A stretch of 64,000 nt of DNA from Dioscorea cayenensis subsp. rotundata. Its lineage: Eukaryota > Streptophyta > Magnoliopsida > Dioscoreales > Dioscoreaceae. Both the position numbers and the translations under genes were made by a program. The notes under the pieces are model-generated. The model ran no database searches. It saw only the letters and a program-made list of their open reading frames with translations, and was not told the DNA's origin. How positions within the stretch are numbered: position 1 is the stretch's first letter; the number at the start of each line of letters is the position of its first letter. The stretch covers positions 6,227,622 to 6,291,621 of the forward strand of contig NC_052489.1 in NCBI RefSeq assembly GCF_009730915.1. Reading direction: 5' to 3'. Shown one piece after another: positions 11,991-23,340 of this stretch.

Positions 11991-13328
11991 CTAGGTAGAC
12001 TCCCTTTGAGATCTCTCCGATAGAGACTTCGTAATTTGTCTCACTTGATTCTCTAGATTGTGCAATGAAGCAATGTGGTTGCGAAGTGTAGCTTCAACCG
12101 ATTGAAACCGTGTATCCGATGATTGCACAAATCTAGTCAAAGCTTTCTCTAGATCGGTCATCTGAATCTCCAAGCCTGAAACTCGATTCTCCATGTTCGG
12201 GGCTTGTTGTTGTTGGAAACCCAGTGGTGCCATGGCCTTTTGTTGCCCTTGGTTACTCCATGAGAAATCGGTGTGGTTTCTCCACCCTTGGTTGTAGGTG
12301 TTGCTATAAGAATTGCTTTGGATTCTTCCCAAATTGCCTAAAAAATATACTTGTTCAGTTGGGACTGAAGTAGCAATCGAAATAGGACAATAAGAAGACA
12401 TATGTGAACCCCCACAACCATCACAACTTGTGATAGCGGCTACCCTTGGTGAAGTCAATGTATCCAATTTCTTTCTCAATGCCTCTACTTGGCTACCATA
12501 GATGTAACCACATCAATTTCATGGAGTCCGGCCACTTTCTTCTTTTCTCTTGCATTACATTAGTAGCTATTCATGGCCATTTATTCTACCAATTATCGGG
12601 CTTCTTCAGGGGTCTTGTTCCCCATTGTACCTCCTGCGGCGGCATCTAGAAGTTTTCTTATACTTGGATTTAACCCATTGTAAAAAGTTTGAATGATCAT
12701 CAATTCGGGGAACCCGTGTTGTGGACATTTCCGCAAGAGATCCTTGAATCGCTCCCAAGTCTTAAACAAGGATTGAAGTTCCATCTGAACAAATGAAGAT
12801 ATCTCATTGCGAAGCTTTGCCGACTTTCCAGGAGGGAAGTACCTTGCAAAGAAGGCTTCGACCATTTCGTTCAATGTTGTGATGGAAGTTCTTGGAAATG
12901 AATGGAACCACTGTTTGGCATTTCCTTTTAGAGAAAATGGGAAAGCCCTCAATCTTATAGCATTATCCGTAATATCGTTGATCTTTAGCATGTCACAAAC
13001 CTCCAAGAAGTTTTTAATGTGATTGTTTGGATCCTCATCGACCAAACCATTGAATTGCGCTGATTACTATATCATTTGGATGAATGCTGGCTTTAGCTCA
13101 AAATTTGGAACTGTAATCGAGGGTCACACGATACTCAACTGCATGCCCATAACTTCTGGTCTGGCATAGTCAAAAAGTGTTCTCTGTTGTTCATTCTGCT
13201 CTACAATATTTTCTGACCCTTCACCTTCTATTTAGTTCGAATTAACTATTCTTGTGCAGGTTTCTTCTAAGTGTACGTTCAAGTTCAGGATCACCACCAA
13301 CCAATATCGAAGGGTTCCCTCGGGTCAT
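11991..13328 (-). pseudogene. Retrotransposon gag, with stops
   Basis: On the minus strand an ATG at 13328 begins MTRGNPSILVGG. The gag domain proper is open from 13045 to 12593, with the conserved stretch RAFPFSLKGNAKQWF and a KTPEEA motif. A stop follows that motif. 12479-11991 reopens with a zinc knuckle (CDGCGGSHMSSYC) and a coiled-coil-like stretch before the ITLRSGR junction. In-frame stops near 13236, 13120 and 12593 and a frame change near 12000 make it non-functional as it stands. Gag forms the particle that packages element RNA. Confidence 0.8.
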
Positions 13329-13451
13329 AACCTGGGGCTGCACCAAAAGAAAGAAAACAAAACAGAATGATGAAAGAATAAGAAAATGTGAAATAGAATG
13401 AATGGTAAATAGCTAAAATAGAAAAGTGCAAAGTGTTTCCAAAATGTCTAT

Positions 13452-13468
13452 TCCCCGGCAACGGTGCC
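13452..13468 (-). other. Primer binding site (PBS)
   Basis: In element sense TGGCACCGTTGCCGGGG starts a few bases inside the 5' LTR border. This is the tRNA primer site used to start minus-strand DNA synthesis, with one difference from the common Athila form TGGCGCC. Confidence 0.8.
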
Positions 13469-13474
13469 AAAAAC

Positions 13475-15220
13475 TTGACAACGCCCCTTGCAGGTGACCC
13501 GCAAGTGCACGGGTTTGTCGAAGTAATAAATCCCAGGTGAGTGGGGTTAATCTACAGGGAATAAGGAATATAAACACCAAGATTGCTAATTAAAGAAGTG
13601 GAGATGAAACAATGATGGTGTGGATAAAGATCGATGCAAACGAACTAAAGAAAATAAGAAAGAGACGCACAATAAAATGAGAGGAAAGTCAATCTATAAA
13701 AATGGGGTACTCGGATATTGTTTCTCCTAGGATTATTGCTTCAAGTGCAAAACCAACTATTATGCTTCCTAACTAATGCTTAATGAGTCATGGACAACCT
13801 TAAATACACGATCTCAAACCTAAGGTCAACCATGACTAACTCTACACTATGCCCCGGTGGAGAAATTAACCAGTCTCAATACCTCACACTGTGTAAAGTT
13901 GCAAGAAGCTCTAGGGATTCTAAGTGGTAAATCCTATTCCTATATGTAGATCTAACACTTTGGTGTAGGCGAAAGACCCCTAGTCACAATTAAGCCCCAG
14001 GTGTTAAAGTCACTCTATTGTGACCGCAAAGAACTCTTATAACGTGGAGGTAGGATAAATCACACCAGAGGGGAAAAAGAACACTCCGCTACCTCTCGAC
14101 TCACCCTCTCAACCCTCTCCAATCTTGCTTTGTCTAACCCTCATGGTGTGTCACTTACTCATAAAGATTACCAAGATGGACTCTTAACCCTAGTATCACT
14201 CTAAGAGAGAAATCATTCAACAAGCATTCAAGATTGGAACTCAATTAAAAACATCAATTAAGGAAAACATAATAAAAGGTTAATGAAACAAATACATCCT
14301 AGGGTTCACAAATCGAAGTACCCACTAGGGGATTTAGCTCTCCATGGAGCAAGATACAATCAATAATGAAATCGAGACTAAAAACATATAATCCATAGAA
14401 AAACCCCCTCTGTATTCGTGTCAATGGTCTTGTGGAGTAGCCTTGTCCTCTCCAAAGGTCCCCTTATCAAGCCTAGGACACACCTCGTCGGATTGGTGCC
14501 GACGAAATCTCTCCTAATAACTATCTTCCAAGAGAAACGCGGTGTCAAAGCCATAGAACCACTCTAAAAGTCTTGCCAAAGCCTCTCTAAACCCTAGCCG
14601 CAAGCCTCTCAAAAGATAGAGAAAAGATAGAAAGAGATATGAAAGATGGATCCCTAAATCGGTACAAGTCACAGCTTTATAAAGGACTGGAATCGGGCAT
14701 CTACACGGGCGTGTGGAATTCTGGAAATCTGTTTTTCAGCGGGCTGTGAACAGTAACTGATATAGTAAATTGCTACAGTAATTTGCTCTAATGACCTGCT
14801 GCAGTATTCCGCCAGAATACTCCCGAATCCACACTTTGTATCGAGGCAACATAAACGGGCACACATCTATGCCGTAGATCACGTCGCTTCTTCAATAAAA
14901 GGTCTCATTAGTGATTGCCTTTGTGCAAATGTGATTGCCTTTGTGCCCCTCCAAACCATTGTAATTGCTTGAGTGCATGGAAGTTGGCACACAATCAGTA
15001 TCTTCAATCACAACTTGTGTCTTCACATTTGTTCACTCTAAGACTTCATCAACAAAGTGCAATCGTAATCTACTTTGGCTTCTTTCTTTCATATTTGGCT
15101 TCACAACCCTTCATGCACAAAAGTACATAAAAGCACATGTATTAGTGCTAAAATTTGATAAAATTAATGCTCATCGTAAGAAAAGAATACTTCATATTCT
15201 TAGTACACATGCACTTATCA
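13475..15220 (-). repeat. 5' LTR of the gag-protease element
   Basis: 1746 bp on the minus strand, with TGATAAGTGC at its outer end and GTTGTCA at its inner end. It is closely related to 5526-7033 and to the solo LTR at 1704-3470. Confidence 0.85.
14676..14716 (-). promoter_or_regulatory. LTR core promoter: palindrome plus TATA box
   Basis: In element sense the palindrome CCACACGCCCGTGTAG (14716-14701) is followed after 16 bp by the TATA box CTTTATAAA (14684-14676). The pair is conserved in the other LTR and, with a variant TATA, in the solo LTR. Confidence 0.55.
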
Positions 15221-16215
15221 GATATATATTTCTCTCTCTATTCCATTATTGATTGAGTAATATATTTGTGACTGACTAATAAATACATGTATGTAGAACT
15301 CCTTGTTGAATTCCAATTACCATTATCACATAAATTGTTTGACACTAACCAATGCCCTAATGTATCTATGTAGGTGATAAATTAGTATACAAGAACAATA
15401 ATCTCCTAAATACTCAATCTAATTTGTTGAGATTGCCCTTTCAATCCCTCTATATGTGGTCCTACATCTCCAGACAAATTTGGGACCCAAGTGTTGTAAT
15501 TAAAACTTATTTGTGAGTTTTATTGTAGACACTTATTAAAGTATAAGGAGAATATGCAATTTGCAAAAGAACTAAAGAAGGACTCCAAACAATTATGAAA
15601 ACACAACATTATAATACTAAAAAAGGGATTTTCGGAATGACATTAAAAATGGCACTTAAAAGGGAGTATTGGACTTGATGAGACGACATTTGGAACAAGA
15701 AGTGCATACCTAACAGGGATTGGCTGCGATGAAGTGACTGGTACTGTGCTTGAGAAGATGAGCAAGGGAAATTAAGGGTCTGGAAGGGTGTCTGCAGTGA
15801 CTAAAGAACTACGGTGGTGGCAGCTTGAATGGAGTAAGGGGGAGGGGTGTGGTCAGTCGGGATCGGATAGAATTAAGGAAAGAGTAAAGGAAAAGAAGAC
15901 GGTCGTTGGTTGGGATCGACATTGAAGTAAAGGAGATGGGGCTTAGTTTAGGGTTTCGGATCTTTCATGTTTTAAACACGGATCCAAAAAATCATGATAC
16001 CCCTCATACATTGCTTTTATAATATTTTAATTATTTTCTGATAGTATTTTAATCCACATCAGCATAATGAGATGGCGCAGTTGACTGCCATTCGACAGAA
16101 GGAGTAGATTTTCCCAATCGCAATAATAGAGGGATCAAATTGGTAGTTTTAATAATAGAGAGACTAAAAGGGCTGGGTGACCATAATAAAGGGACCGGAT
16201 GAGGGATATTACCTC
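15221..16215 (-). other. Probable outer 5' region and terminus of the MULE
   Basis: This stretch resumes the sequence interrupted at 5525. There is no ORF. The last 130 bases, read on the minus strand, carry repeated phrases of the type ATCCCTC, GGTCCCTTTATTAT and GATCCCTCTATTATT that are common in plant MULE termini. The exact end and target duplication could not be fixed because the other end is outside the window. Confidence 0.4.
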
Positions 16216-16964
16216 AAATTAACTCAAATAGCAACTAACTCCAAATCTAGATCTTGCTCTCTTGTGGATATATAGTTGCTCCAAAATTTGCAGAGTTGTG
16301 CATGAAGATAAAACGTTTAAATTAAAATAATTTAATGAATCAATTTAAAATTCAAAGTTTGGATGAGAATTAAAGTCACAATTATCAAAATAAATAATTT
16401 ATTAAAAATACTACATGTGTCACAACAAGATTTTATCCGGCACTATAATAGGAGTAAAATGGTTTTTTGAAAAAAAAACTGAAAATCATTTCTCGCACTT
16501 AATAAAGAACTTCGACATATCCCTTTAGTTCTTCCATCATTTTTAGTAAAAAAATAAGGCTTATAAATATTAAAAACTCTATAAACCCTAGCAATGAAGA
16601 AGCATGGGTCATTTAATCAATGCTCGTGCTCAAGGGAGATACAATTTAATGGATCGATTAAATTAGGTGGATCATCAATCACCATTGAAATTAGTGAAAT
16701 GCAAATCAAAGGTAAATAATTAATATATTTCTAACTGATAACTAGGATTCACTTATTTATTGCATTAATGATGCAAGCCTTGTATAGGCTACTATACAAC
16801 CAAAATAGAGTGAAAGTAGGAACAATTAAGCAAATATTTTGTCGTGCCTAAAGAATAGGATACAATTATGGTCAAAGTCTAAGCTAATATTTAGACTAAG
16901 GCTAAGACTTATTCAACAATTAATTATTTAACATACTCTCCTTTAAATTGAAATTTGCTAAAAT
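16216..16964. other. AT-rich intergenic stretch
   Basis: No gene, tRNA or recognisable element is seen here. Confidence 0.5.
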
Positions 16965-17830
16965 TTAGTTTAAAGTGAAAAAACTTGTTAAAAAACAAGT
17001 TTTGTAATGTGTTAATTTTGAGGTTGAATTACAGCAAACATCAAGCAAAAATCTCTGAAATACTTCAATTTTCAATGGCTTGATTAGAACATTTGAAATT
17101 TGATCTTCATTTCTATAATACAAAATTTCTATCATTCCATCTAACACAAGATCATTCAAGAAAGGGAATCTTATATGAATATGTTTGCTCTACCTATGTA
17201 AAAATGGATTCTTCCACAACTTGATTGCGGAACTGGTATCACAATAAATAGGTGTCATCTCCACCTTTTGAAACTATATTTCCTCTAAAATTATCCTTAG
17301 CCCAATAGCTTGGCTAGCATAAGAAGTGGTTGCAACATATTCAGCTGTCGTGGTTGATAAAGTAACTATAGACTATTTTTTTATAACCAAGAGATAGTGG
17401 CCGAACCAAACAAGATAACATACCTTAAAGTACAGCTTTTCCTTTCATCAATATCTTCGACAAAATCACTATTTGTGAAGCCAATCAAATCTAACTTCTT
17501 TCCCATATTGTAAAACAAGCCATAATCTAAAGTTCCTTTTACATACCTTAGGATTCTCTTCACATCAAGCAATAGAGTCTTTTCTTCGATCCATGTACCA
17601 ACTCACAAGACTAACAACATGGCTAATGTCAAGCTGAGTTGCTATTAAATACATCAAGTTCCCAATAATTTGCATATAAACCGTGGCATCTATACTTTTT
17701 CCTCCTGAATCCTTGATAAGCTTTTGACTCTTATCTAATTGAGTTTGAACTGACTCCATAACTACATATGCAATATCTATAGTAATTCTTGCACATACTG
17801 TTTTTGATATAGAAAAATTCTTGTAGTAGT
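16965..17830 (-). pseudogene. Ty1/copia pol relic (end of RT and RNase H)
   Basis: Three blocks on the minus strand match the C-terminal part of copia polyproteins in order. 17759-17565 contains IIGNLMYLIATQLDISH. 17572-17381 contains RILRYVKGTLDYGLFY and a GFTNSDF RNase H motif. 17159-16965 contains the terminal DQISNVLIKPLK motif. Frames are separated by stops and a missing middle part. It lies tail-to-tail against the larger plus-strand relic that follows, and the two are not parts of one copy. Confidence 0.8.
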
Positions 17831-18120
17831 TTGTTTTAGTTCTAAACCAAGGAAATAATGCAATTTTCCAAGGTCAAGCATATCAAACTCCAATATCATA
17901 GACTTCTTGCGGGCCTGCTAGGGATGAGAAAACAAAAAATGCTAGATACAAATGATCAACGATCATGATCAATTCTTCATTCTTTGAACTCTCTTTGTGG
18001 AAACTCAATAGAAAACTTAGCTAACAACACCAGAGAAGAAAGTTCTCCAATGAGGTATAGAACTCTAGAAGATATCTACAATTCTTGCTCATTTGCTCTA
18101 ACGGCTGCAGATCTAGTTCT

Positions 18121-19639
18121 ATATGAATAAGCCATGAAGCATAAAGTATGGGTGGATGCCATGAATGAAGAGATGAGAGCCATACATAAAATGAAACTTG
18201 GGAACTCACTCTTTTACCAGAAGAAAAGAAGGCAATTAGGTTAAAATGGTTATACAAAACTAAATACAATCCGAATGGAACAGAGCTCAGAAAGAAGGCT
18301 AGAATCGTTGCAAAGGGATATTCACAATTGGAGGGAATTGATTTCTTTGAAGTTTATTCCCCAGTGGCCATAATGGAGACTATTTGTGTCTTCTTCACAG
18401 TAGTAGCTCAGAAGAGATGGTAAATTCATCAGTTAGATATAAAAGCAGCTTTTCTCAATGGGTAACTCAAAGAAGAAGTGTTTGTGTCTCAACCTAAAGG
18501 TTACACCATTAAAGGGAAGGAGAATCATGTCTATAGACTCAGAAAGGCTTTATATGGTCTTCACCAAGCTCCCAGGGCCTGGTACACCCATATTGATTTT
18601 CATTTTCAATAAAATGGGTTTATTCGAAGCCTAAATGAGACTACTGTTTACAAAAAGCTTGGTGGGAATTCAGATATCCTGTTACTATGCCTCTACATTG
18701 ATGATATTATTTATATGGGGTCATCTATTGAAATGTTAAGTGAGTTCAAAGATATTATGGTGAAGATATTTGAAATGTCTTATTTGGGTCGATTGAGGTA
18801 CTTTCTAGGATTGGAGGTAAGACAATTCAATGGTGCTCTTTTTGTAACTCAAACAAAATATGCAAAGGACCTCCTTAAAAGAGATGGTATGTTACATTCC
18901 AAAGATGCCATCAGTCCCATGAATATAAATGAAAAGCTTCAATTGGAGGATTGCTCTGGAAGTGCAGATTCATCCCGATATAAAAGACTTGTTGGTAGGA
19001 TTCTATACCTCACACATACCAAGCTTGATATAATGTATGCAGTTGGGATGGTATCCAGGTTTGTGCAAGAACCATCCATGCATCATCTGGGTGCAGTAAA
19101 AAAAAATACTACACTACATCTCAGGTACATTGGACTATGGTTTATACTATGGAGAGAATGACAGTTTGTGGCTTGTGGGCTTCACCGACAATGATTGGGG
19201 TGGATCGAGAGACGATCGGAGAAGCACATCCGGGTGGACTTTCTCACTTGGATCGGTGGTAATTGCATGGTGCTCAAAGAAGCAACCAATTACTGCATTG
19301 TTGAATACTGAAGTTGCATATATTTCAGCTACCTCTGCTGCTTGAGAAGATGTTTGGTCGTGACGTTTGTTAGAAGATTTGAATGAGAAGCAGATTACAA
19401 CAACAACTATATTCTATGATAACAAATCCACCATTTCCATAACAAAGAATCCCTCTATGCATGGTCGTACCAAGCATATCGACACCAAATTTCATTTCAT
19501 CCGAGATCTTGTTAACAATGGTGATATTGATGTTGCATATTGTGGAACCAATGATCAGGTTGCAGCCATCTTCACAAAGGCATTATCAGTTCACAAGTTT
19601 ACTCAATTCCTTAAGGCATTGGTAGTAAGAAGCCTCTGA
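18121..19639 (+). pseudogene. Ty1/copia pol relic (RT and RNase H)
   Basis: On the plus strand the reverse transcriptase can be followed from MNEEMRAIHK (about 18160) through FEVYSPVA, the HQLDIKAAFLNG block (about 18430-18460), LYGLHQAPRAWY and the catalytic YIDDIIYMG (about 18694-18720). RNase H follows with DYGLYYGEND, WCSKKQPI, a DNKSTISI block and a final DQVAAIFTKAL. In-frame stops (near 18421, 18610 and 19345) and a shift near 19100 make it inactive. The stop at 19637 is followed at once by a purine-rich tract and the 3' LTR. Confidence 0.88.
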
Positions 19640-19651
19640 GTACAGGGAGGG

Positions 19652-20010
19652 TGTTGAATGGGCTACTCAGAGGACTTGAATCTACAAGCAGTTGACTTTT
19701 CCAGTAGAGTATCCTACTGTGTACATGTGAAGGAAAAATGCATGCTGATTGGATGGATTGAAATCAAGGGTTGCGCATAAATTGGCCGACTAGTTATCTT
19801 TATGTTTACTTTTTGAAAAGTCATTTTGTGTGCTGAGCTGGAAAGCTCATTGTCTTTGTCTTTAAATTCTAGTTGTTGCATTACATTCAAGTGAAGCTAA
19901 TATAGAGAAGAATAGCTTCACTCTAAAAATCTCTTGTTCAAGTGAGTTATGAGTGGTGAATGAGTTATAGCTGAACTAAATTTATTCTCCATCATCTTCT
20001 TTGTTTTATC
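19652..20010 (+). repeat. 3' LTR of the copia relic (end approximate)
   Basis: The polypurine tract ACAGGGAGGG runs directly into TGTTGAATGGGC, the start of a copia-type LTR. No matching 5' LTR is found in the window, so the outer end is a guess. Confidence 0.5.
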
Positions 20011-20742
20011 AATTATATAACCATGATTTTCTCATGTGGAAATATCCATGAGTTTCTCACATGGAAATATGGTTATCCTTTATATCTTTCTTGTTTTCTT
20101 GGAGGGTGTATGATTTTAGATAGTTTTTAGGGCATGTGTTCATGTTCAAGCATCATCAAACTTCTATGAACTCATCTAATAGTCAAAAAAAGCCCAAGTT
20201 ATAGTGTTTTTCATAACTCTTTTGAAACATTGTTTGTCTCTTGAGCAATGTCAGATCTCCAGGATGATAGACTGTAAGTTTATAATGTATGAAGATGGTA
20301 GTTTATGTTGAGTCAGCCTTAGGGCTTAACCAACAAATGGGGCCCATCTCCAAATAAAAAAAGGAAGCTATGTTGACATGGATAAATTAATTCGTACTGT
20401 ACATCATATCTTTTGTGGAAGAGAGTGTGAGAGGAAGCCATCAGGAGAAAAACCACGTGAAGAAGAAGAAAGCTAGGTATGAGTTAGGGCAAGAAGGTTA
20501 GACAACAACACTGTGCCGAATCTCACTCAAATTCTGTGTGAAGGACCCTTGAAAGTAACTCTACCTATTGGTTAGGTTTGATCTTTCCTTTGATCATTAC
20601 TTGATTGTTTGTATGTTATCCATGATGATGATGATGATGATGATGTTTGTATCATTGATACTCTCTTAGTGAATGTTGTTGGCCATAGGGCTTATAATCC
20701 TCTAGTGTGCTAGAGAAAACTCTTGTAATCCTTTGTTGACAT
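20011..20742. other. Intergenic stretch with an (ATG)n run
   Basis: No gene is seen. An (ATG)n microsatellite of about eight units lies at 20621-20645. The last 8 bases (20735-20742) are the left target duplication of the hAT element. Confidence 0.6.
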
Positions 20743-21299
20743 CAAGGTTCTTAGACCCGGACTGGGCATCAACCCGAAAAAGGTTAGGGGTCAGGGGTCG
20801 AGGGGTTCAACCAGGTTCAACCAGGGTCAACAATTATTATTAAAAATAATTTAAATTTTACTTATATGTGATTAAAAAAAATCAAATATTGAAGAATAAA
20901 AAAAGAAAAATAAATAAAAACATGACTTTTAAAACTTTAAGCAAGTATTCTACATAAATAAATATTGAAGTACACCATATTCAAAATGTGAAATACACTT
21001 ATACACCAAATAACATAAAAATAAACAAGTACAAAATCAATTGAAAAACATAAAAATATTCAACTAAGAAATAAACAACTACGAAATCCATAAAAAAAAG
21101 AATAAAAATATTCAATCTTCATAAATTCAAATACATCAAATACTATAAACATAAACTTGTTCAAATCTCCATAAATTAAAATATAAACATGAAGTAAACA
21201 ACTAAATAATCCATAATTGAGAAACATAAAATTGTTCAATCTTTATAAATTAAAACATAAACATGAAAGTTGAAACATAACACAAAAATATGCTCAAAC

Positions 21300-21748
21300 C
21301 TATAAACTTGGATCCATGCCACAATTGTCATAATTAGGAGCTCCTCCTAACGGCCCATCTTCTGAATCATTTCTTGCATTACCAACTTCAACAAATGACT
21401 CTAAATTCACTTCTTGATCAACAATGTCATCTAGATAAAGAAATAAAAATACAATTATAAATGTTATGAATAATTTTGTTGCTTGGCAAACTCATAACTT
21501 GTATTTTATATACTAGAAACTTATCACTGACCTTGAATATGATCATAATCAAGTATAGGAATAGCATCATTCACATATATTGCTTCTTCTATAATCTCAT
21601 CATAATCAAGTTCGGGAGGAGATGATTCCTTTTCTTCCATCACCCAAAAATCCACTTCATCAATGTGCTCATAGTCAATTGGATCATAACTCCTCTTCTT
21701 ATGATGATGCCTAGACAAAAAATAAGTAAAAAAATTACATATTAACAA
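21300..21748 (-). pseudogene. hAT transposase C-terminal remnant (two exons)
   Basis: On the minus strand an exon at about 21748-21532 contains SYDPIDYEHIDEVDFWV and an acidic tail. It ends at a donor (AAG then GTCAGT). A second exon from 21430 (acceptor ATCTAG) continues in frame as DDIVDQEVNLESF and ends at a stop at 21300-21302. The DPIDYE...DFWV segment resembles the tail that follows the dimerisation region in plant hAT transposases. The DDE catalytic core and BED finger are absent. Confidence 0.65.
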
Positions 21749-22066
21749 TTACTTAAATTGAATAATAATTCTTAATTAATATACAAAGTTAAATACCTAT
21801 GCTTAATTGGTTTGAACAATCATTTCTTAAGGCTTAGTTTTGGTTCCATATTCGATGAGACAATTGAGTTATCACTGAAACTAATTTAGAACAAAAATAG
21901 AAATGCCCTTTCATGATCTAACACCATGAAATTAACTTTAAAGTCTTGGAAAATCATGAAACAGAGATTCAAACTGATTCTCCATTAGTTTTGGGAGTGA
22001 ATAGCATGGAGACAGCTCAAAAATATCAAAACCTTTATTCTCAAAAGAGAAAGAAGTTTATATTTG

Positions 22067-22067
<1 letters not shown>

Positions 22068-22097
<30 letters not shown>

Positions 22098-22098
22098 T
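22068..22098. repeat. (TA)n microsatellite inside the hAT element
   Basis: A TA run with one CA interruption, read directly. Confidence 0.85.
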
Positions 22099-22246
22099 AC
22101 ATCCCCATCCATAAATCAATCCATGAAAATACAAGAAGCCACCAACCATAGCTTCATAAAAACCATGTTTTGTTTCTGATTCTGGTTTGGACCAAAAACT
22201 CTAATTAATGGTTCATAAAAACGAGGAGTTAAAAACTTAAAAAACC

Positions 22247-22271
22247 ACACACACACACACAAACCACCACC

Positions 22272-22302
<31 letters not shown>
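22247..22302. repeat. Compound (CA)n-(CCA)n-(ACA)n microsatellite
   Basis: Three adjoining short tandem repeats, read directly, lie inside the hAT element. Confidence 0.9.
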
Positions 22303-22303
<1 letters not shown>

Positions 22304-22762
22304 AGATCTAATGTTGAAGCAAAACTCACCTTGAAGACCAGAGATTTCAAGCTCTAATCTTGCAACAACCCCTTGATGTTGAGAACAATGAGAAGTTAGG
22401 AACCAATGAATGAGAAGTTGGGAACTTAGGAACGGATGAAGACTGATTCAATGATTCTTAGGTCTGAAAATTTCGAATAGTGAATAAACTAAATACCCTT
22501 TGTTCACACTTTTACATTTTAATCCCCAAATATTAATATATTACAACATAGAATAAAAATTAAAAAAAATTAAAAAAATTGTGCAAACCCGGGCCGGTGA
22601 CCCGGCCGGGTCACCATTCTGACCTGCCGGATTACCGGTTCAGTCCCGGTTTTAATGAAATCTGGGTTTATATATTGGATCGGACCGGCTTGAAGCCCGG
22701 GTCTGGGTTAACCTAGTCCGACCAGCCCGGTCTAGTCCGGGTCTAAAAACATTGGTTGACAT

Positions 22763-23340
22763 AGTGAAAAGGATTGTTAAGTTGCCTTAGGGTCCCATTG
22801 TTTTTTACCGGTTAATTGAAGGGTTTTCCATGATAAGTCGTGTGTCTTTCAGTCTTTGAGTCTTGTTATTGTTTGATACTTCTATTGTATTGATTAGATA
22901 CAATTTTGTACTCAAAGTGGGAAAAGCAAGAAGATCTAGAAAATTTAAAGGAAGCACGATTGCTATGGTGACCGTGCATCGTGGTTGGACAGTGTTTATT
23001 CCAGAACCTGAATTTTCTTCCAGTGCTATAGTGCATGTGCTACAGTAAAGGGAGCACGGGCGTGCTTCACTCCGTGATTATCTTGGGATAATTTAGTTTC
23101 AGAACTTTTCTTCATATGCTATAGCAGAAGTGCTACAGTATTAGGCTACAATACATTTTCTACAATGTTAGAGCCATAGTAGCAGTTGTACAGTGCAAAG
23201 TCCACGGGCGTGCTTCACACTGTTATTTTCTCGGGATAGAGTTTGGTTTCAAAACTTTTCTCCCAGTGCTACAGTACGGTTCATGGTTGCTACAATGTTT
23301 TTCAGAGAAACTCCGTCTCTTACCACTTAAATTATGTTTG
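22763..23340. other. Fragment with dispersed CACGGGCGTG palindromes
   Basis: No intact ORF is seen. GCACGGGCGTGCTTCA occurs near 23055 and CCACGGGCGTGCTTCAC near 23202, each with a nearby TCTCGGGATA or TCTTGGGATAA. This is the same phrase set as in the array at 9854-10425. It is probably a decayed piece of a related retroelement. Confidence 0.45.

Larger units (their letters stand above)
5526..15220 (-). mobile_element. Athila-like LTR retrotransposon with gag and protease only (non-autonomous)
   Basis: This 9695-bp element lies on the minus strand. Both LTRs read TGATAAGTGC...GTTGTCA in element sense. A PBS (TGGCACCGTTGCCGGGG) and a PPT (GTGTGGGGGAGTT) sit at the inner LTR borders; both are typical of the Athila/Tat side of Ty3/gypsy. 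Flanks are GATGT (5521-5525) and GATAT (15221-15225), a 5-bp target duplication with one mismatch. Inside, in element order, are gag, an aspartic protease domain, a palindromic array, an accessory ORF and a long 3' non-coding tract. No reverse transcriptase, RNase H or integrase motif is visible, so it must have depended on a relative for mobility. The two LTRs differ by indels of hundreds of bases, so the insertion is not recent. Confidence 0.88.
20743..22754 (-). mobile_element. hAT transposon, internally deleted, with perfect 8-bp target duplication
   Basis: This 2012-bp element is flanked by GTTGACAT at 20735-20742 and again at 22755-22762, an exact 8-bp target duplication typical of hAT elements. 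The ends are inverted repeats: the left reads CAAGGTTCTTAGACCCGG and the right, complemented, reads CAATGTTTTTAGACCCGG. Inside is only the 3' end of a transposase gene on the minus strand, plus several microsatellites. The catalytic part is missing, so it is non-autonomous. Confidence 0.88.
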
